Source of the DNA: Aphrocallistes beatrix
Lineage: Eukaryota; Porifera; Hexactinellida; Sceptrulophora; Aphrocallistidae
Assembly (NCBI GenBank): GCA_963281255.1
Contig: OY725489.1
Coordinates: 3,782,001 to 3,846,000 of the forward strand
Length of the DNA stretch: 64,000 nucleotides
Direction: 5' to 3'
The notes below the pieces were generated by a model. It made no database searches. It had not been told where the DNA came from and saw only the letters and a program-made list of their open reading frames with translations. Of this stretch, positions 33,994-46,749 are shown piece by piece. The number at the start of each line of letters is the position of its first letter. Positions within the stretch are counted from its first letter, which is position 1. The position numbers and the translations under genes are program-made.

Positions 33994-34037
33994 TTTTATT
34001 ATTATAATTATAATTATTATTTATTATTTATTATTTA

Positions 34038-34082
<45 letters not shown>

Positions 34083-34121
34083 ATTATAATTATAATTATA
34101 ATTATTATTATTATTATTATA

Positions 34122-34172
<51 letters not shown>

Positions 34173-34225
34173 CATTATTATTATTGTGATTATTATTATT
34201 ATCATTATAATTATCATTATAATTA
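33994..34225. repeat. Long (ATT)n microsatellite
   Basis: About 230 bp of ATT/TTA units with occasional ATA and CAT interruptions. Open frames of Tyr, Asn or Ile across it are artefacts. It joins two LINE fragments of opposite orientation. Confidence 0.95.
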
Positions 34226-34521
34226 GAAAGTGATAACAAGTGGTGCACTGTTTCTCTTTTTCCAAGCTGTTGTGTTTTTAACATAGTACCTAAGAACACT
34301 AGTTAGAAAAAGTAATAGAACCTGAAAATATTAAAAGTATGACGTCATCATGTAAAGAGGGTGTCAAAAAATATTTCTACATGTATAATTGGAACTTACT
34401 ACAAGATACATCATCAAAATGCATAACATTGATATAAATAACGGAAATGTCGTAACTGTAGAACTCCTATTAACAATTATAACTTGGTTGTTTAATAACT
34501 AAGTATATTCTAAATAATTAA

Positions 34522-35060
34522 TTGACAGACTGTAATAATAATAATAATAATAATCATAATCATAATAATCATAATCATAATAATAATATACATTTATATA
34601 GCGCAGATTCCATATTAATATGTTCAAGTGCGCTGTACAATTCAATAAAAGTAAGTGTATGTTATGCATGTACGTATGTATGTGTATGTATGCGTATTTA
34701 TGTGTATGTATGGTTGTAAGGTATGTAGTATATGCATTGAAATTAATTTAATAAATACTTATTTAAGTGGACGTATCGTGCGCGATACGGAAAAGATGAG
34801 TTTTCAGGAGTTTTTTGAAGAGAAGAAGTGATGGGGCCTTTCGAATGCTCGGAGGGAGAAGATTCCACTCAACAGGTGCAACTAAAGTGAATGCACGATC
34901 ACCCAGAGTTTTGGAAGATTTGATAGTAGGATGCTCAAGGAGGATGGCGTTGGATGATCGTAGAGTACGATTGGATGACTTAAACGGCCTCTGAAAATCA
35001 CCAAATTTGTCACAAATATAGTTTATTGCGCAACCATATGGGTACTTTGACACCATATTT
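34522..35060 (-). pseudogene. LINE 3' end with C-terminal coding region
   Basis: On the minus strand, LRSSNAILLEHPTIKSSKTL, GDRAFTLVAPVEWNLLPPSI and LLFKKLLKTHLF (35056-34763) are the typical C terminus of CR1/L2-like polymerases, followed by a stop. The 3' UTR has the motif GCGCTATATAAATGTATATT near 34600 and ends in a (TTA)n/(TGATTA)n tail at 34522-34590, as such LINEs do. It may be the 3' part of the same family as 32590-33993, inserted in the opposite direction. Confidence 0.8.
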
Positions 35061-36263
35061 ATATATGCTGGTAATACATTCCTAAGCTATATTGTGCTTT
35101 GTAAATGATTTAAGGCAGCTCATGTATTAGTTCAACGGTCTTCCACCGCATCCCTAGTCCAAAATCCGCAAGTTACTGTGAGGCCTTATATACAGTAGGC
35201 TATGACTACATCTTAACCTACTAGCAATTTTACTTTTCGCGATATTTAGGATTTCTGAAGAATGGCCGAAAATTTCATTAGATTTCTTCATTAAGGATCT
35301 ACCAATGAGCTGAAACAAGAGATTGGAACTTTCAAACTAATTTTTCTGACATAAAAAGTTAGATAAGACAAGCCAAGGCACTTTTTCTATGAAAATGGAG
35401 ATTTTGTAAAATTCTTGCCTTAAATCTTACTAACTAGCCTTGGTAACTATAATGGTGAAATATAGTATTTAGTTTTGAAAATTGATGCATAAGGAATAAT
35501 TTTTTTTCAAAGACCACGAAGCTAGCACTTTCTGATGTCTTCGACTCGATTCGTCTCCTACTCATCTCATAAACTACTGATTCGGAATTTTTCATTTCGA
35601 ATTCACAAACATTTCTTTATAATGCGATCCATACTTGGACAGATTATTGTATTATTTTCACTCTTGATAGTACTAGGTTTGCAATACGTGCTATTTATTC
35701 GGAAGTATGACAATAGTGATTATCCTAAATTTTATCCTAAATAATCACGAATTTAAATTCTTTTTAAACCTCAATAATAAAGGTGTAAGATTTGATAATT
35801 TTTTATAAATGTTTCCTAGTCTGTGTCTTCTTATCCCCATCAATTGATGAGGCTCTAGTCCCTGGCAGCGCCTTTGATTCCCAACTTTTTTAGGTATTAT
35901 CAAATTAACCTTCAATGGCAAAATTCTTGTTCAGCATAAGTTTCCACATTTTTAATGGGTCACCCGACAATATTCTGTTGATTTGTAACCGTGGCAACGC
36001 TATAGCATCATCGGAATGTTGTAACATTCTATTCTCAAATCTCGGTTCTACCCTATCGAAATAGGGCGCTACTTTTGTTGTGCTCGTTATTTTGTGGTCA
36101 ACTATTCACATATAATTGGTCATTTGTATTAATTCATGGGAAGTAAAATGGATTGATTATACTAGACTAATATGATGGCAACGCAAAACTTTTCGAACAA
36201 AATGTTCAAAATAATTCACCCCTTTAACCTTTTCTGCCTCGCCACTGATATTTGAGTACTAAC
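35061..36263. other. 1.2 kb, dispersed repeat fragments only
   Basis: 34990-35210 resembles 43960-44190 (TTGCGCAA-CATATG then TGGTAATAC) and 54270-54370 (GCATCCCTRGTCCAAAATYC, then a TATA-rich end with GGCTATGA). Near 35810-35880 is a piece like the right end of the hAT MITE at 21202. The short Leu-rich frame at 35535-35744 shows no recognisable family. Confidence 0.5.
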
Positions 36264-36270
36264 GTGGGTT

Positions 36271-36840
36271 CAGGGCTGGGGTTGGTTAACCGATTTTAGA
36301 GTTCAGTTATTTTGGTTTTATCCAGTGCGGTTAACCGGTAAACCGATGGCAATATAAATTAGAGTAATATGGATTTTTGGACTAATCTTTAACCTGGTAT
36401 CAAAAATTTTATAATTTTCAGTGGTCTCGAAATATATTATATGATTATAAAATAGGAATTATACTGTATTATCAAATTTTTAGAAGCAATATTCATGGAT
36501 CTCCGCGTAGAAAAACAATGAAATTAGTGTAAATACAGTCGACTCCGCTTAATAGGGCCACTGTTTAATCGGGTCAGCCGCTTAATCGGGCCACTTTTGG
36601 CAGGACCGGAATAGCTCTCACACATAGAAGCTAATACAAAATATTTTCGGTTAATAGGGTCCTCCGCTTAATCGGGGCAAAATGTCCTCTGACCGATGTG
36701 GCCCTATTAAGCGGAGTCGACTGTATTTATAAAATGAAGCCGATGGAGGATTTCCTTAACCATTAACCGAGGATTTCCTTAACCATTAACCGAGATTGAC
36801 GGCGGTTAGCCGGTTAACCGGTTAACCGAATCCAGCCTTG
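36271..36840. mobile_element. GGTTAACC element, copy C, with a pogo MITE inside
   Basis: The ends CAGGGCTGGGGTTGGTTAAC and GGTTAACCGAATCCAGCCTTG are flanked by the 7-bp duplication GTGGGTT (36264-36270, 36841-36847). It is longer than the 367-bp copy because of the MITE at 36536-36723 and a short local duplication of TTTCCTTAACCATTAACCGA near the right end. Confidence 0.85.
36536..36723. mobile_element. pogo/Tigger-type MITE, 188 bp, second copy
   Basis: Inverted relative to 4743-4930 and of equal length. Ends CAGTCGACTCCGCTTAATAG and CTATTAAGCGGAGTCGACTG with TA flanks. Both copies lie inside GGTTAACC elements. Confidence 0.88.
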
Positions 36841-37177
36841 GTGGGTTTTAGAAAGTAAATTTGAAAAGTATATTTTATAGATGCCCTCTTTAATTTTTTA
36901 CTTTACAATTGTCGGACAGTTTTGAATTTGGCCCTTGGAGGATCACTGGACTTTGATGCTTTATAACTGGAATAAATGTATATATTGCTATCTGATGAAT
37001 AAAAAAGTATCTATAATATATATTTTCCAATGCTCAATATTAATGATATTGCCATGAATTGGAGTTAAAATGCATTTGAATACATATTTGTAGATGGTAG
37101 AATTTGATTTTGCACAATTCGATCTGAATCATCTTAGGATTCACATGAAAGAAGATTGTTTAAAGCATGCTATAGTA

Positions 37178-37686
37178 CAGAGCAACCTCTCCTCCATTAT
37201 CCGAACAGCCTACCTATCCATTTTAAGTTCTAAATCAGTATAATTTTGAAATAAGTAGAAAAATTTTTAAAAAACATTTTCATGCTCAAACCTAAGTTGA
37301 CTAATTTCATGAATTATCAATGAATTACTTAAAATTTAAAACAAAAATAATGAAAAAAATATTTGATATTTCGCTTAGGGACTGAGCAATGTTGGAGGTA
37401 TATAGCATGAACAACCTTGTAACCACTTTTGGGCATAGAATCTGCACCAATGTTTGAGATTTTGACTGATTCATTAATTGAATAATTCATTGGGAAACTT
37501 GATAATACCAACATTTTTCGAACATTTGCTTGTTTATTACATCTTTCGAAGTCGATTGAGTATACATGAGTTGTGCTGATTATCACACAGATCGGGTTTA
37601 AATTGAGTTAACAATTCATTCTACTTATCAGAACTCCAATTCACTCTACTGGACATAGAGGTTTTCGGATAAGCGAGTATGCACTG
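37178..37686. mobile_element. pogo-type MITE or decayed element
   Basis: The ends CAGAGCAACCTCTCCTCCAT and TCGGATAAGCGAGTATGCACTG are imperfect inverses built on TTATCCGAA, flanked by TA (37176-37177, 37687-37688). The interior has an open minus frame of 85 codons without recognised motifs, possibly a chance frame or a worn transposase piece. Confidence 0.7.
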
Positions 37687-38074
37687 TATGTGCATAAGCT
37701 TAATCATCGCCTACTATACATAAGGGTTCACAGTAACTCGTGGATTTTGGACTACTGTGTCTTTTTTGGGCCATTCAAAGGGAGTAAGTGCTTAACTGGA
37801 AAATAGACCCTTGAAATGCATATGCACCTATGGGATTTATCCATAGTTAGAAGTAGAATAGTGAAATCAGAAAGTTTGTATGGCTTCAGATTTTTAGGTT
37901 ATTGCGTAATCATTTGTAACATGTCAATCAAGGGAAAAAACTATCTAGTCTGAATTTATCCTTACCCATCACAGCATCCTCATCAAAAAGAGTATTACCG
38001 AGTGGTGTCAATCGAACATTCTTTCGCCTTTTTTAACCTATTTCTTCATGATAGTGAAATATACCAGTCAGACA

Positions 38075-39858
38075 CTATCCTCCCTCAAATCTATCGAATT
38101 CGCTTCTCAGAGATTCAATAAATACTTTGAAAGATTTCAAAAGGTGCACTGAGGTATTCAAGTCCATTTTAGGATTTTGGAGCTGTATGTTCGTAGCATT
38201 TAATCGCTCCAGGATAACATTCCAGCACTCGGTAATATCCCTGTCTCTAGACGATGCATTTGCTTGTGCAAACCAGTAGCAGCAGTATTGCAAACGTTTC
38301 CCTTCTCATTCCTATCTTCTGCAATTTCGTTCAGTACCTCCCTTATCACTCTATACCCTTTGAATACTGCTTGACAGCATCTGCGTGGGCTGACCAGCGG
38401 ATGTTGATTAATCTTTTTGGTACTGGCAGTTTCTTCTCAGTTAACTTTGTGTTGAGAAGTTCATAACGCGAAGTGGATGCAGTGAAAAATGTATAAAGCC
38501 CCTGTGCACAAAATCGAAAAATGCAATAGCAGATCTACAGGAATCCACTACAGCCTGACCCACTAAATTCAGCGAGTGGGTGGAACATGGAATAAAAACA
38601 GCTAGGCTATTTCTCTCTCGTAATATTGCTTGCATTCCGTTATATCTACCACTCATATTCGACGCATTATTGTAAGATTGACCACGACAATCACCAAAAT
38701 TTATTTCGTTCTCCACCAGTACGTTCAGAAGCGAATCAGCCATTCTCTGCCCCTGTGTGGCCACGTTTATCAAGAAACGTTATGAATCGTTCAACTGACT
38801 CGTCGACTTCAATGTAACGCAATATGACTGTCAGTTGATCAACATGAGCGATATCAGGTGTAGAATCTACTGAAACAGAATTCCTTGCTGCGTCTGACAC
38901 AATCAACTATGACCTTCAATGTCGCTTTCCCCATGATTTTTATTAATTCTTCATATACAGTTGATGACAGATAGTTGGTGTGACCACTGCCTTTGTTCGC
39001 ATGTAAACTGATATGCTCCGCTAAAAACTTGTCATACTCAGTGATCCGTTCTAAAATACCAGGAAATTTCCGTTTTTTGACGATCCAACAATTTCATCTG
39101 CTCCCCGATATGCTAAGCCACGCTCAGCAATTAGTCTTGTCAGGCTGACACACCTCTTCAGGATATCCCGCCAGTAGTTACACCTATCTTCTAGATGTTT
39201 CTTTTGTTCAACATCGATTCTATCTGGGATATTCCCCCTCTGAACCAGACTAATTGTGTTTGCAGTATGCTATAGTGACAGTTCGTGTTTAGCAAGACGT
39301 TCACCAGCATGACCCCAGTCACAGTACCCTTCTCCCGATAGTTGTTGTTCATCTCCAACCATGAGCTTGCATATGTAACAGTATACACGACCAACGGCAG
39401 GAGAATTGCACAGCCAAAAACGATGGATAATCTCACTATTCTGAGCTGGTCGACTAAAAATTGCCTTAGTATATCGTCTTATTTCGTTTATAGGTCCTGA
39501 TGTCAACTGAATTTCTGACTTATCGAATTCACCCTCATAATTCTGTAATTTCGATATTTCAATAATCGATCATCATGTTCGTTGTTTTACCTGGCCATAA
39601 TCCAATATCATATCCAAATCCATCAAAAGGAGTGACTCCAATCACAATCTGCCGTTTTGCGATATCATCAATACTTAGATCGTTCAGTGGTGGCAGGATA
39701 AGCTGATCCTTTTTTTGTGAAGAAAAAATTGATGTGATGCATTTATTTTTCTTCTGTTCAGCTTCCTGTCTTATCGATTTCTCCCTGGCGGCTTTCCGTT
39801 TTGATGCCCCACTACTGTTTTTTCGCACGAATTTATGTCGATCACTATGCAGTCTCAT
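38075..39858 (-). pseudogene. hAT transposase, ZMYM1-like with TTF-type zinc finger, decayed
   Basis: hAT transposases cut and paste DNA with an RNase H-like core. Minus-strand pieces in order: a basic region (39858-39559) with SKRKAAREKSIRQEAEQKK and a hydrophobic DDIAKRQIVIGVTPFDGFGY tail; the TTF/zinc-finger region RRYTKAIFSRP, RFWLCNSPAVGRVYCYICKL (39506-39270); SVSVDSTPDIAHVDQL (about 38880, first catalytic Asp); INVATQGQRMADSLLNVL, FGDCRGQSYNNASNMSG (second Asp), IPCSTHSLNLVGQ (38773-38441); and a helical ECWNVILERL segment (38293-38075). The C-terminal dimerisation domain with the last acidic residue was not found. Several frameshifts and stops. No terminal repeats identified. Confidence 0.85.
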
Positions 39859-40289
39859 GTAGTAATGTAGTAATTCATTAAAAAAGTAATATACAAGTTA
39901 TGAATGATCTAGTAATTCAACAGATAGCCTTTATATATTTATTTGTATCATTACGTTGAGTAAAAATTTGAAATGAAAGTGAAAAAATGAGATTTGCTAC
40001 AATATCCATATACAATATTCATATTAGTGAGAGTGTTTCATTAGAAAAACAAGTACAAATAATTTATGTCAATTTGTGGGGGGCCTGTGCGGCTGCACAC
40101 TCCTAAATCCGCTACTGCACATGATTTCAATATTTATATTTAACATTATGTTATTTTTATCAAATTCACTGAGTACCCTAGTAAGGACTTTAAATACATG
40201 CAAACACTCTAAATAATGCATATGCTAAATGGAAAGGTTTTTGAATATGCGAGAGTCTACGAGCATTTCCTGATCCAAAATCAGGCTTT

Positions 40290-40470
40290 CATCCAGGTGT
40301 ACTGGACGCGCCTAGAGGCGCGTATTTGGTCCCTTAGATCACAATTAGGCGCATGATCTAGGCGCGCGGCATCCGCCTACTTAGACGCGTGGCATAAAAC
40401 TTAAATTAAAATGCAGAGTCTAGGCGCGTAGAAAATGGTGGCGCCCATTTAGGCGTATGACATTGGAAAG
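40290..40470. repeat. Cluster of TAGGCGCG motifs
   Basis: CTAGGCGCG or close variants occur about seven times, including the perfect palindrome ACGCGCCTAGAGGCGCGT near 40306-40323. It is a strong GC/CpG island in an AT-rich region. No gene frame. It may be a small foldback element or the edge of an unknown element. Confidence 0.6.
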
Positions 40471-41670
40471 CTGGATAAACTCTGTCTAAAATGGCATTCG
40501 GTCCCCTTTGCATTCCTCGTTCCTGATACACAATAACATGGTATGTAGAAATAGGATAAAAATCATAACCTGGATTGCTTTATAATGTTGATATTTGAAT
40601 TCAGACCCTCACAAACCTCAGAAAACATTTAACGTTTCCATTTAGCTCTTACGTCTATTCAAAAGAGATTATCATTGATATTCTAAAAATAGAATTTATG
40701 CTTTCAATTTTCAGCGATGACGTAATTTTTAATAATTTGGATTCTTTGAGTCAAATATCTGTAATTTATAGTATAACAATCGAAAGCAATTTTGTTGCTG
40801 AATAATAAATACATCAATCGTTACCCCTATGATCTAATGAGATGATGTAGCGTTATCACTTAAATCCTGATCAATCATTAAACCTGTTTATTCATACATA
40901 TAAGAATTGATTGCAATTTTTTATCGCGGAAACGATAAGCTAGAGTTTGGTGACCACACTGATTTGCCTGTCTGTAAATGTTAGATTTTGATTCATATAG
41001 GTAATTGAGAATCAGCAAGCAAAGGAATAGTTTCGAATAACCGCAACAAACTTTGATGTAAGATCTGCCTATTGGAGGTTATGGCAATTCCGATGGCAGT
41101 ATTCATTTCATTTTCTACGAAGTATAATTAATTTGTTAGATTGACGTTTTGACACTCCAGTACGAGCTTGGAATATGACCAAAAATATATATTGTTCGGA
41201 CTTACAGAGATGCCTGAAGTTTTTATATTTTCGACATCCTATTTCAGGGAGCTCTGGCAAAAAGCTGACTTATCGATATGCATGGATTACATTTTACCCG
41301 CCGCGAATGTCTCCATTGTTATTATTCCTTTGCAAACATTTTATGTATTTAACATCTTTGGAGACATCAGATATCAGCAGTATAAAGCGTAGGCAGCGAT
41401 TGTTTTAGGATCAATTTCCTCTTTATCTGTGATTATGTCTATCAGTTTGAAAGAGGTTAAGTCTTGTTCGTAGAGCTTTTGATGTGATATAAGATAAAGG
41501 CTTTCTTTGTTCCATCGATAGATCGGACTATTGTATTATCTTTTCTGCGTTTTGTCGAGGTATGTGAAATTGGAAATGTATAAAACACTTCCCTCCCATT
41601 CTTTCAGCACCTTTAACCGTTGCGATGAATCAATCCCTTGCAGATTTGAGGGTGATGAACTTGTGCCATA
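40471..41670. other. 1.2 kb without recognisable genes
   Basis: AT-rich. Short frames at 41168-41408 do not resemble known proteins. No element ends were identified. Confidence 0.5.
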
Positions 41671-41674
41671 TACG

Positions 41675-42008
41675 CTAAGCGGACATAAATATTTGTACAC
41701 CTCAATAATTCCCATTACAATGTTACTAAAATGGGTATATTAGTGGACGATCATGCACTTAAACTGTAAGAAATATAGTAAATTTGATTTAAGATTAGTA
41801 TTCTACCCATGTGAAAATACCTATTTTAGAAGCATCCCACTCAATTACGTTTTTGGTGACATAAGTTGTGAATTTTCAACCTTAACAATTAATATTTGAT
41901 TTGAAAATCTCTTACAGTTTAAGTGCATGCATGACCTTCCACTAAGGACCCATTTAGTAATATTTTGAAGGAAAATATTGAGGTGTACAAATACTTATGC
42001 CCACTTAG
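41675..42008. mobile_element. Tc1-type MITE, 334 bp
   Basis: Long inverted arms: CTAAGCGGACATAAATATTT, GTACACCTCAA, ACTAAAATGGGT on the left, and ACCCATTTAGTA, TTGAGGTGTACAAATACTTA, TGCCCACTTAG on the right. An inner inverted pair GCACTTAAACTGTAAGA / TCTTACAGTTTAAGTGCATG adds a second stem. TA is adjacent on the right and two bases off on the left. Confidence 0.8.
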
Positions 42009-42769
42009 TAGTGTCGGTTCCAATACGCTCTAATCCAGACGAAATTCTTTAACAAATAACCTGGCAGCAGTTCGTATTGAATCCTTGATTGAAAAGTATT
42101 CCCATGCGTCTCGATTATTCATTTTAAGATATAGATGCCATTAGCAGTAATATGAAATACTATGGTTAATTTGTATCTATAATTGCTAATCTGCAGTTAT
42201 ATACTCACTGATTTTTTTTGTGGGTGGTTTCGGGTTGTTAAAAAGTGGTTAAAACAAAGGTTAATTAGTTAAACTTTAGTAAATTAGGCTTAGAAACATG
42301 ACACGAGACGACACTATAAGTTTGCGCACTTCCAATACAAGGAAATGATCAATTCGGGCACTTCCAAGAAACACATTTTACAATGAGCCAACAACTGAAA
42401 AATATTTGATTCGATTTCAAATTGTCAGCTATTCTAGAATGATCCAAGCTATAATACTATGTTATGAAAATCTTAGATAATTGTGATAGAAACCAAATAA
42501 GAGCACAAATGATGAAGTGAACTAGATTATGAAACCACAAAATTTCTGAAATTCCATTTAGTCATTCATTTGTAATAGGACGTATCATTTTATAATCTGA
42601 AAATTACGTAAATTGAAAAATACTTAGTCCTAGGTTCTAGACTATGCTGAAAACAATATAAAGGTTTCGCTGCCAGACATGATGGTACTTATTCATACAT
42701 TGTGGGCATAAGCTGAAATTAACCTAGTGAATAAGTAATTTAGTTGAAAGCTTCAAAATGGGTGATTTA

Positions 42770-42882
42770 AATACGTATAATACGAATCCATTTGATTGCA
42801 AATCCTCTTTATGAGTAGACCCATTTTAGTACTATTCGTATGGAAAATATTGTGGTGGTCGTTTACTTTTGTCCTAGTACAG
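42770..42882. mobile_element. Right end of a Tc1-type MITE
   Basis: TGGTGGTCGTTTACTTTTGT and CCTAGTACAG resemble the right end of 11022-11498, followed by TATA. CCCATTTTAGTACTATTCGT also matches the subterminal region. The left end was not found. Confidence 0.6.
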
Positions 42883-42889
42883 TATATGT

Positions 42890-44430
42890 CATCATTTGTC
42901 GCTTTCTATTTATAGCCTCAGTAAGTAAATATAAATTTTCTTAGCAATCTAGAAAGCTCACATACTCTTTCGAATGCCCACTGGACACGTAAAAATCCTG
43001 CACAGAACGATGGTCATATTTTATTTTATATTGTGTATTTATACGTGTACGTATTATAAATACACGTATAAAAGTTGAACTACATAATCGTACTTTCCCA
43101 ATTTTGGCATTTCTGCATTATATTCGTCTAGTCTTTAGGTAGATTTCAACAAAGGTTAGGGAATATGGCGTTTTGAAGCTATCAAAATTTAGTTATTGAA
43201 ATTTTGGAATTACCTCATTACATCTGCAAAAGTTCCAAATAAACGTGGTCCTCTATTTTTATTTTATTTCAATGGGCTTTCGTAAAGAGAATATGACTTT
43301 AATCAGTTATTGACACATTTACACATTTCGATTTCTTCGAAATTTTTCAGTCTAAAAAGCTTCAAAATTGTGTTATTTCTAAATTACACAGAACTGATTT
43401 ACAGTTTGAATGTCGATTTTAATTTCAAATTTCCTCACAAACTACAGATTTTTGATCAAAAGTAAATTGTTTAAAATATTTTTTGGTTTTTTTTTGAACC
43501 TTTCCCCTCAACATTGACAGAATGTAACTTTTTAAAATATGAGACTATTTTGGTACTATGACATTGCCAAAACAGTTTAAATAATCTGATTTGCAACTAT
43601 TGTTCCAAGAGAGTCTTAGCATTAATTAATACCGAAACCTCTGTTAATACTTATCTTTTAGATAGCTTTCCTGAATATTAATCGCTTCTTCAGTATACAC
43701 ACAAAAGTCTACTTTATCTACTTGCCTATCGCCTTCCCAATAAAAGCAAATTTCAAAACCTAGCATTAGTTGTTTTGAAGATATAGCCTATAATAATCAA
43801 ATTGCATTTCCCTGGAAACGCAAGAATGTCGTTGCATTCCTATGAAAATTTCCTAAATTTTCTCATTATTTTGCCACTATGTGCGCTAATCATACAATTA
43901 TTTTGCACTAAAGGATGTTGAAACGTGCCTAGAAAACCATCAGAAAACCATCTAAAAATTGTCTATTGCGCAATCATATGATGACGAATCAACTTTAAAA
44001 CGGCTGATTCGCATACTTTTGCCATCATGTACATATAGGTTGGTAATACTATCCTATGCTCATCACACATGGTTTTCGATTGATTGGCAGAATAACATTT
44101 TTATGCAGTAAAAACAGGTCTTCTGGTTTGTAGGCCTAGTCGGGAACATGTATAGCCGTATTAGTATGCCATGACTCAGGTGAGGGTGACAAATCCAAAC
44201 GTATAAATATCATTTCCAAGTCATTTTAGAGGTTAAAATGTTCCCCATTAGGTATTGGATCCTTATATTATTACTTCAGCTAAAAAACTATTCTATCTAG
44301 GAGAATTTTAATTGCTGTCAACGATTTATTTCATCACCGACTCGGCTTGAATTCAGATTCTGCTAACGTTCTCGCCTTCCAGATCTCAACTGTCTCTCTC
44401 TTTCTCTTCCAATATTGTTCTATCGCTATT
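42890..44430. other. 1.5 kb without recognisable genes
   Basis: AT-rich. 43960-44190 is a dispersed repeat shared with 34990-35210. Nothing else was recognised. Confidence 0.5.
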
Positions 44431-44434
44431 ACTT

Positions 44435-44625
44435 CCATCTTAACTAATCTTTTCCAAAAGTTTGAAAACAACTGAACAATACCCTTTCTAGACTTATTAG
44501 TAACAAGGAAGGATACTAGGCCAGACTCTGATAAGATGTACAGGAAACTAACACACACTGGCTGGGCAATCAATGTAAGATCGAACCACCACGAGTCGGT
44601 TAAGATCTCTATGCTATCTCTATGC
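44435..44625 (+). pseudogene. Penelope-like retroelement RT fragment
   Basis: In one plus frame, after a TGA, the sequence reads TIPFLDLLVTRKDT, KMYRKLTHTGWAIN and SNHHESVK. The pattern PFLDxLVTR...VYRKxTHTxxYLNxxSxHH is characteristic of the region after the catalytic motifs in Penelope-like reverse transcriptases. Only this ~60-residue piece is present. A longer frame on the opposite strand is its shadow. Confidence 0.7.
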
Positions 44626-44689
44626 TCGTCCATAGATGTTGGAAACTTTGTGATGAAGAAGTGCAAGCAGTAAAGACTTAGTTAGGGAT

Positions 44690-46745
44690 GCATCTTTCCT
44701 AGCTTTAACTAGCCAGGATAGTAGTACTGGTAAGTGGAGCAATAATACTTGCTATCGCTGTAGAGGCCGCCACGGGCTGAAACTTGTCATTTCAAATCGA
44801 TGGAGTGTTTCAAATGTAAAAGAAGAGGACATGCTGCGCGTGCGTGTCGAAATAGACTAACCTGGAGTGATAATAGAGGCAAGAAACCAACAACTGCCAC
44901 TCATCAGATAAGAGAGGACGAAAATGGTGATTCACCTGAAGTCAATACAACAGCCGGTAGAGCGAAACCTATTATGCAAACGATGGGAATTAACGGTTCC
45001 GATTTGCAAATGGAAGTTGATACGGGAACTTCAGTATCAATTATTTGTGAGTTCAACACACAGGATATTGTGGAATAATCATCACAGACCCTTAATTCAG
45101 GAAACCAACATCCGACTGTGGACATATACTGGTGAAAGTATCAACATACTCGGATCTATCTCAGTTATAGTTGAGTATAAGAATCAAAAAGAGAAACTAC
45201 AGCTCCTAATAGTGGCTGGTGATGCACCGAGCCTAATGAGAATAGATTGACTCAAAAACATAAGGTTAGAATGGCATTCTTTGAATAATATAAATAGCAC
45301 AAGTAATAATTTGCAGGCTATTCTCAATAAACACATTGAGGTTTTTAATGAAGAACTTGGAAACATTCGGAACATAACAGCGAAAATCCATGTGGCTCCC
45401 CAGGCAGAACCACGGTTCTGTAGAGCCCGTTCAGTTATGCTCTGCGTAATAAGTTAAACAAAGAGTTGGATCGATTGGAGAAGGCTGGCATCATAGAGAG
45501 TGTAGATTTTTCGGATTGGGCAGCTTCTATTGTTCCAGTACTTAAGCAAGACGGTTCGGTGAGACTTTCTGACTATTATAAGTTGACTGTTAATCATGTA
45601 TCGAAGCTCGACACATATCTACTCCAATCAATATCAACCATCTTTTCGCATCATTGTCAGGTGGTTATAGATTTTCAAGACTGGATTTAGCCCATGCTTA
45701 CATGCAAGTTACATTACACCCCGATTCTAAGAAATTCGTTACAGTTAATATGCACAAAAGGGCCTATATCAATATAATCGCCTACCTTTTGGAATATCAT
45801 CAGCTCCAGCTATTTTCCAGCGTACAATGGAGAGTGTTCTACGTGGAAATCCGAATGTGTTCATATACTTAGACGATGTATTGTATTGAGGTCCAAATGC
45901 ATATCCCACAAACCATCGGTAGAGTATCTGGGCCACAATACTTCTGGTGAACGACTGCAACCTACTTAGGAAAAAGTGAAAGCTATTATGTGGAAGCTCC
46001 AGCGCCGCAGGGTGTTTTACAGTTGCGTTCATTTCTTGTGCTTGTTAACTATGATGCAAAATTCTTACCTCGATTTTCGAGCATATTAGCACTACTTTAC
46101 AGATTGCTTCAAAGCAAGGTTCAATGCCTTTGGGAAACCACACAACAGGCAGCATTTGATGAAGTTAAAGAGAAATTAGCATCTTCATGTCTACTGACTC
46201 ACTATGACCCAAGTAAGGAACTGTGCTTATCATGCGATGCTTCTCCATATAGATTAGGGGCCGTTCTATCTCACCGGTTAGCCGATGGCTCAGAAAGACC
46301 AATTGCATATGCTAGCCGAACTCTTGCTCCAGCAGAAAGAAAGTACTCTCAAATGGATAAAAAAGGATTGGCGATAATATTCGGAGTAAATATATTTCAC
46401 CATATCTCCTGGGTAGAGAATTCGTTATATATTCTGATCACAAGCCATTTCAGCACTAATTTGGCTAGTGGCGCACAATTTCACCAATGGCTTCTGCCCG
46501 TATTCAAAGGTGAGCTTTTACTTTCTCAATTCGAGAAGGATGTATACTTTGGGGAGTCGAGTAGTTGTTCCCATATCAGGAAGAGAGAGAGAGAGAGAGA
46601 GAGAGTCGTAGCATATTTTACATGATGGACATCCAGCCATTTCAAAAATGAAGGGTTTAGCAAGAAGTGTTGTATGATGGCCTGAGATTGACAGTGGTAT
46701 AGAAGAGAAAGTAAAATACTGTACAAAGTGTCAAGTTAATCAGAG
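44690..46745 (+). pseudogene. Ty3/gypsy retrotransposon gag-pol remnant
   Basis: Pieces in retrotransposon order, described only. Two zinc knuckles (CYRC at about 44755, CFKCKRRGHAARAC at 44806), an aspartic protease motif (VDTGTSVSII near 45015), reverse transcriptase pieces (about 45400-45890, with FSRLDLAHAYMQV and an LDDVL catalytic box near 45870), a connection/RNase H region (45990-46430, CDASPYRLGAVLSH and PIAYASRTL), and the integrase zinc-binding piece (about 46610-46745, with CTKC). Frames change at least five times and stops are present. A (GA)n run at 46581-46604 interrupts it. No long terminal repeats were recognised, so the element is a dead internal fragment. Confidence 0.8.
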
Positions 46746-46749
46746 GTGT

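Noticed and set aside
33953..34265. Open frames of poly-Tyr, poly-Asn and poly-Ile
   Set aside because: They are translations of the (ATT)n microsatellite and not genes.
44334..44666. Open frame of 110 codons on the minus strand
   Set aside because: The plus strand of the same DNA shows a Penelope-type reverse transcriptase motif, so the minus frame is a shadow.
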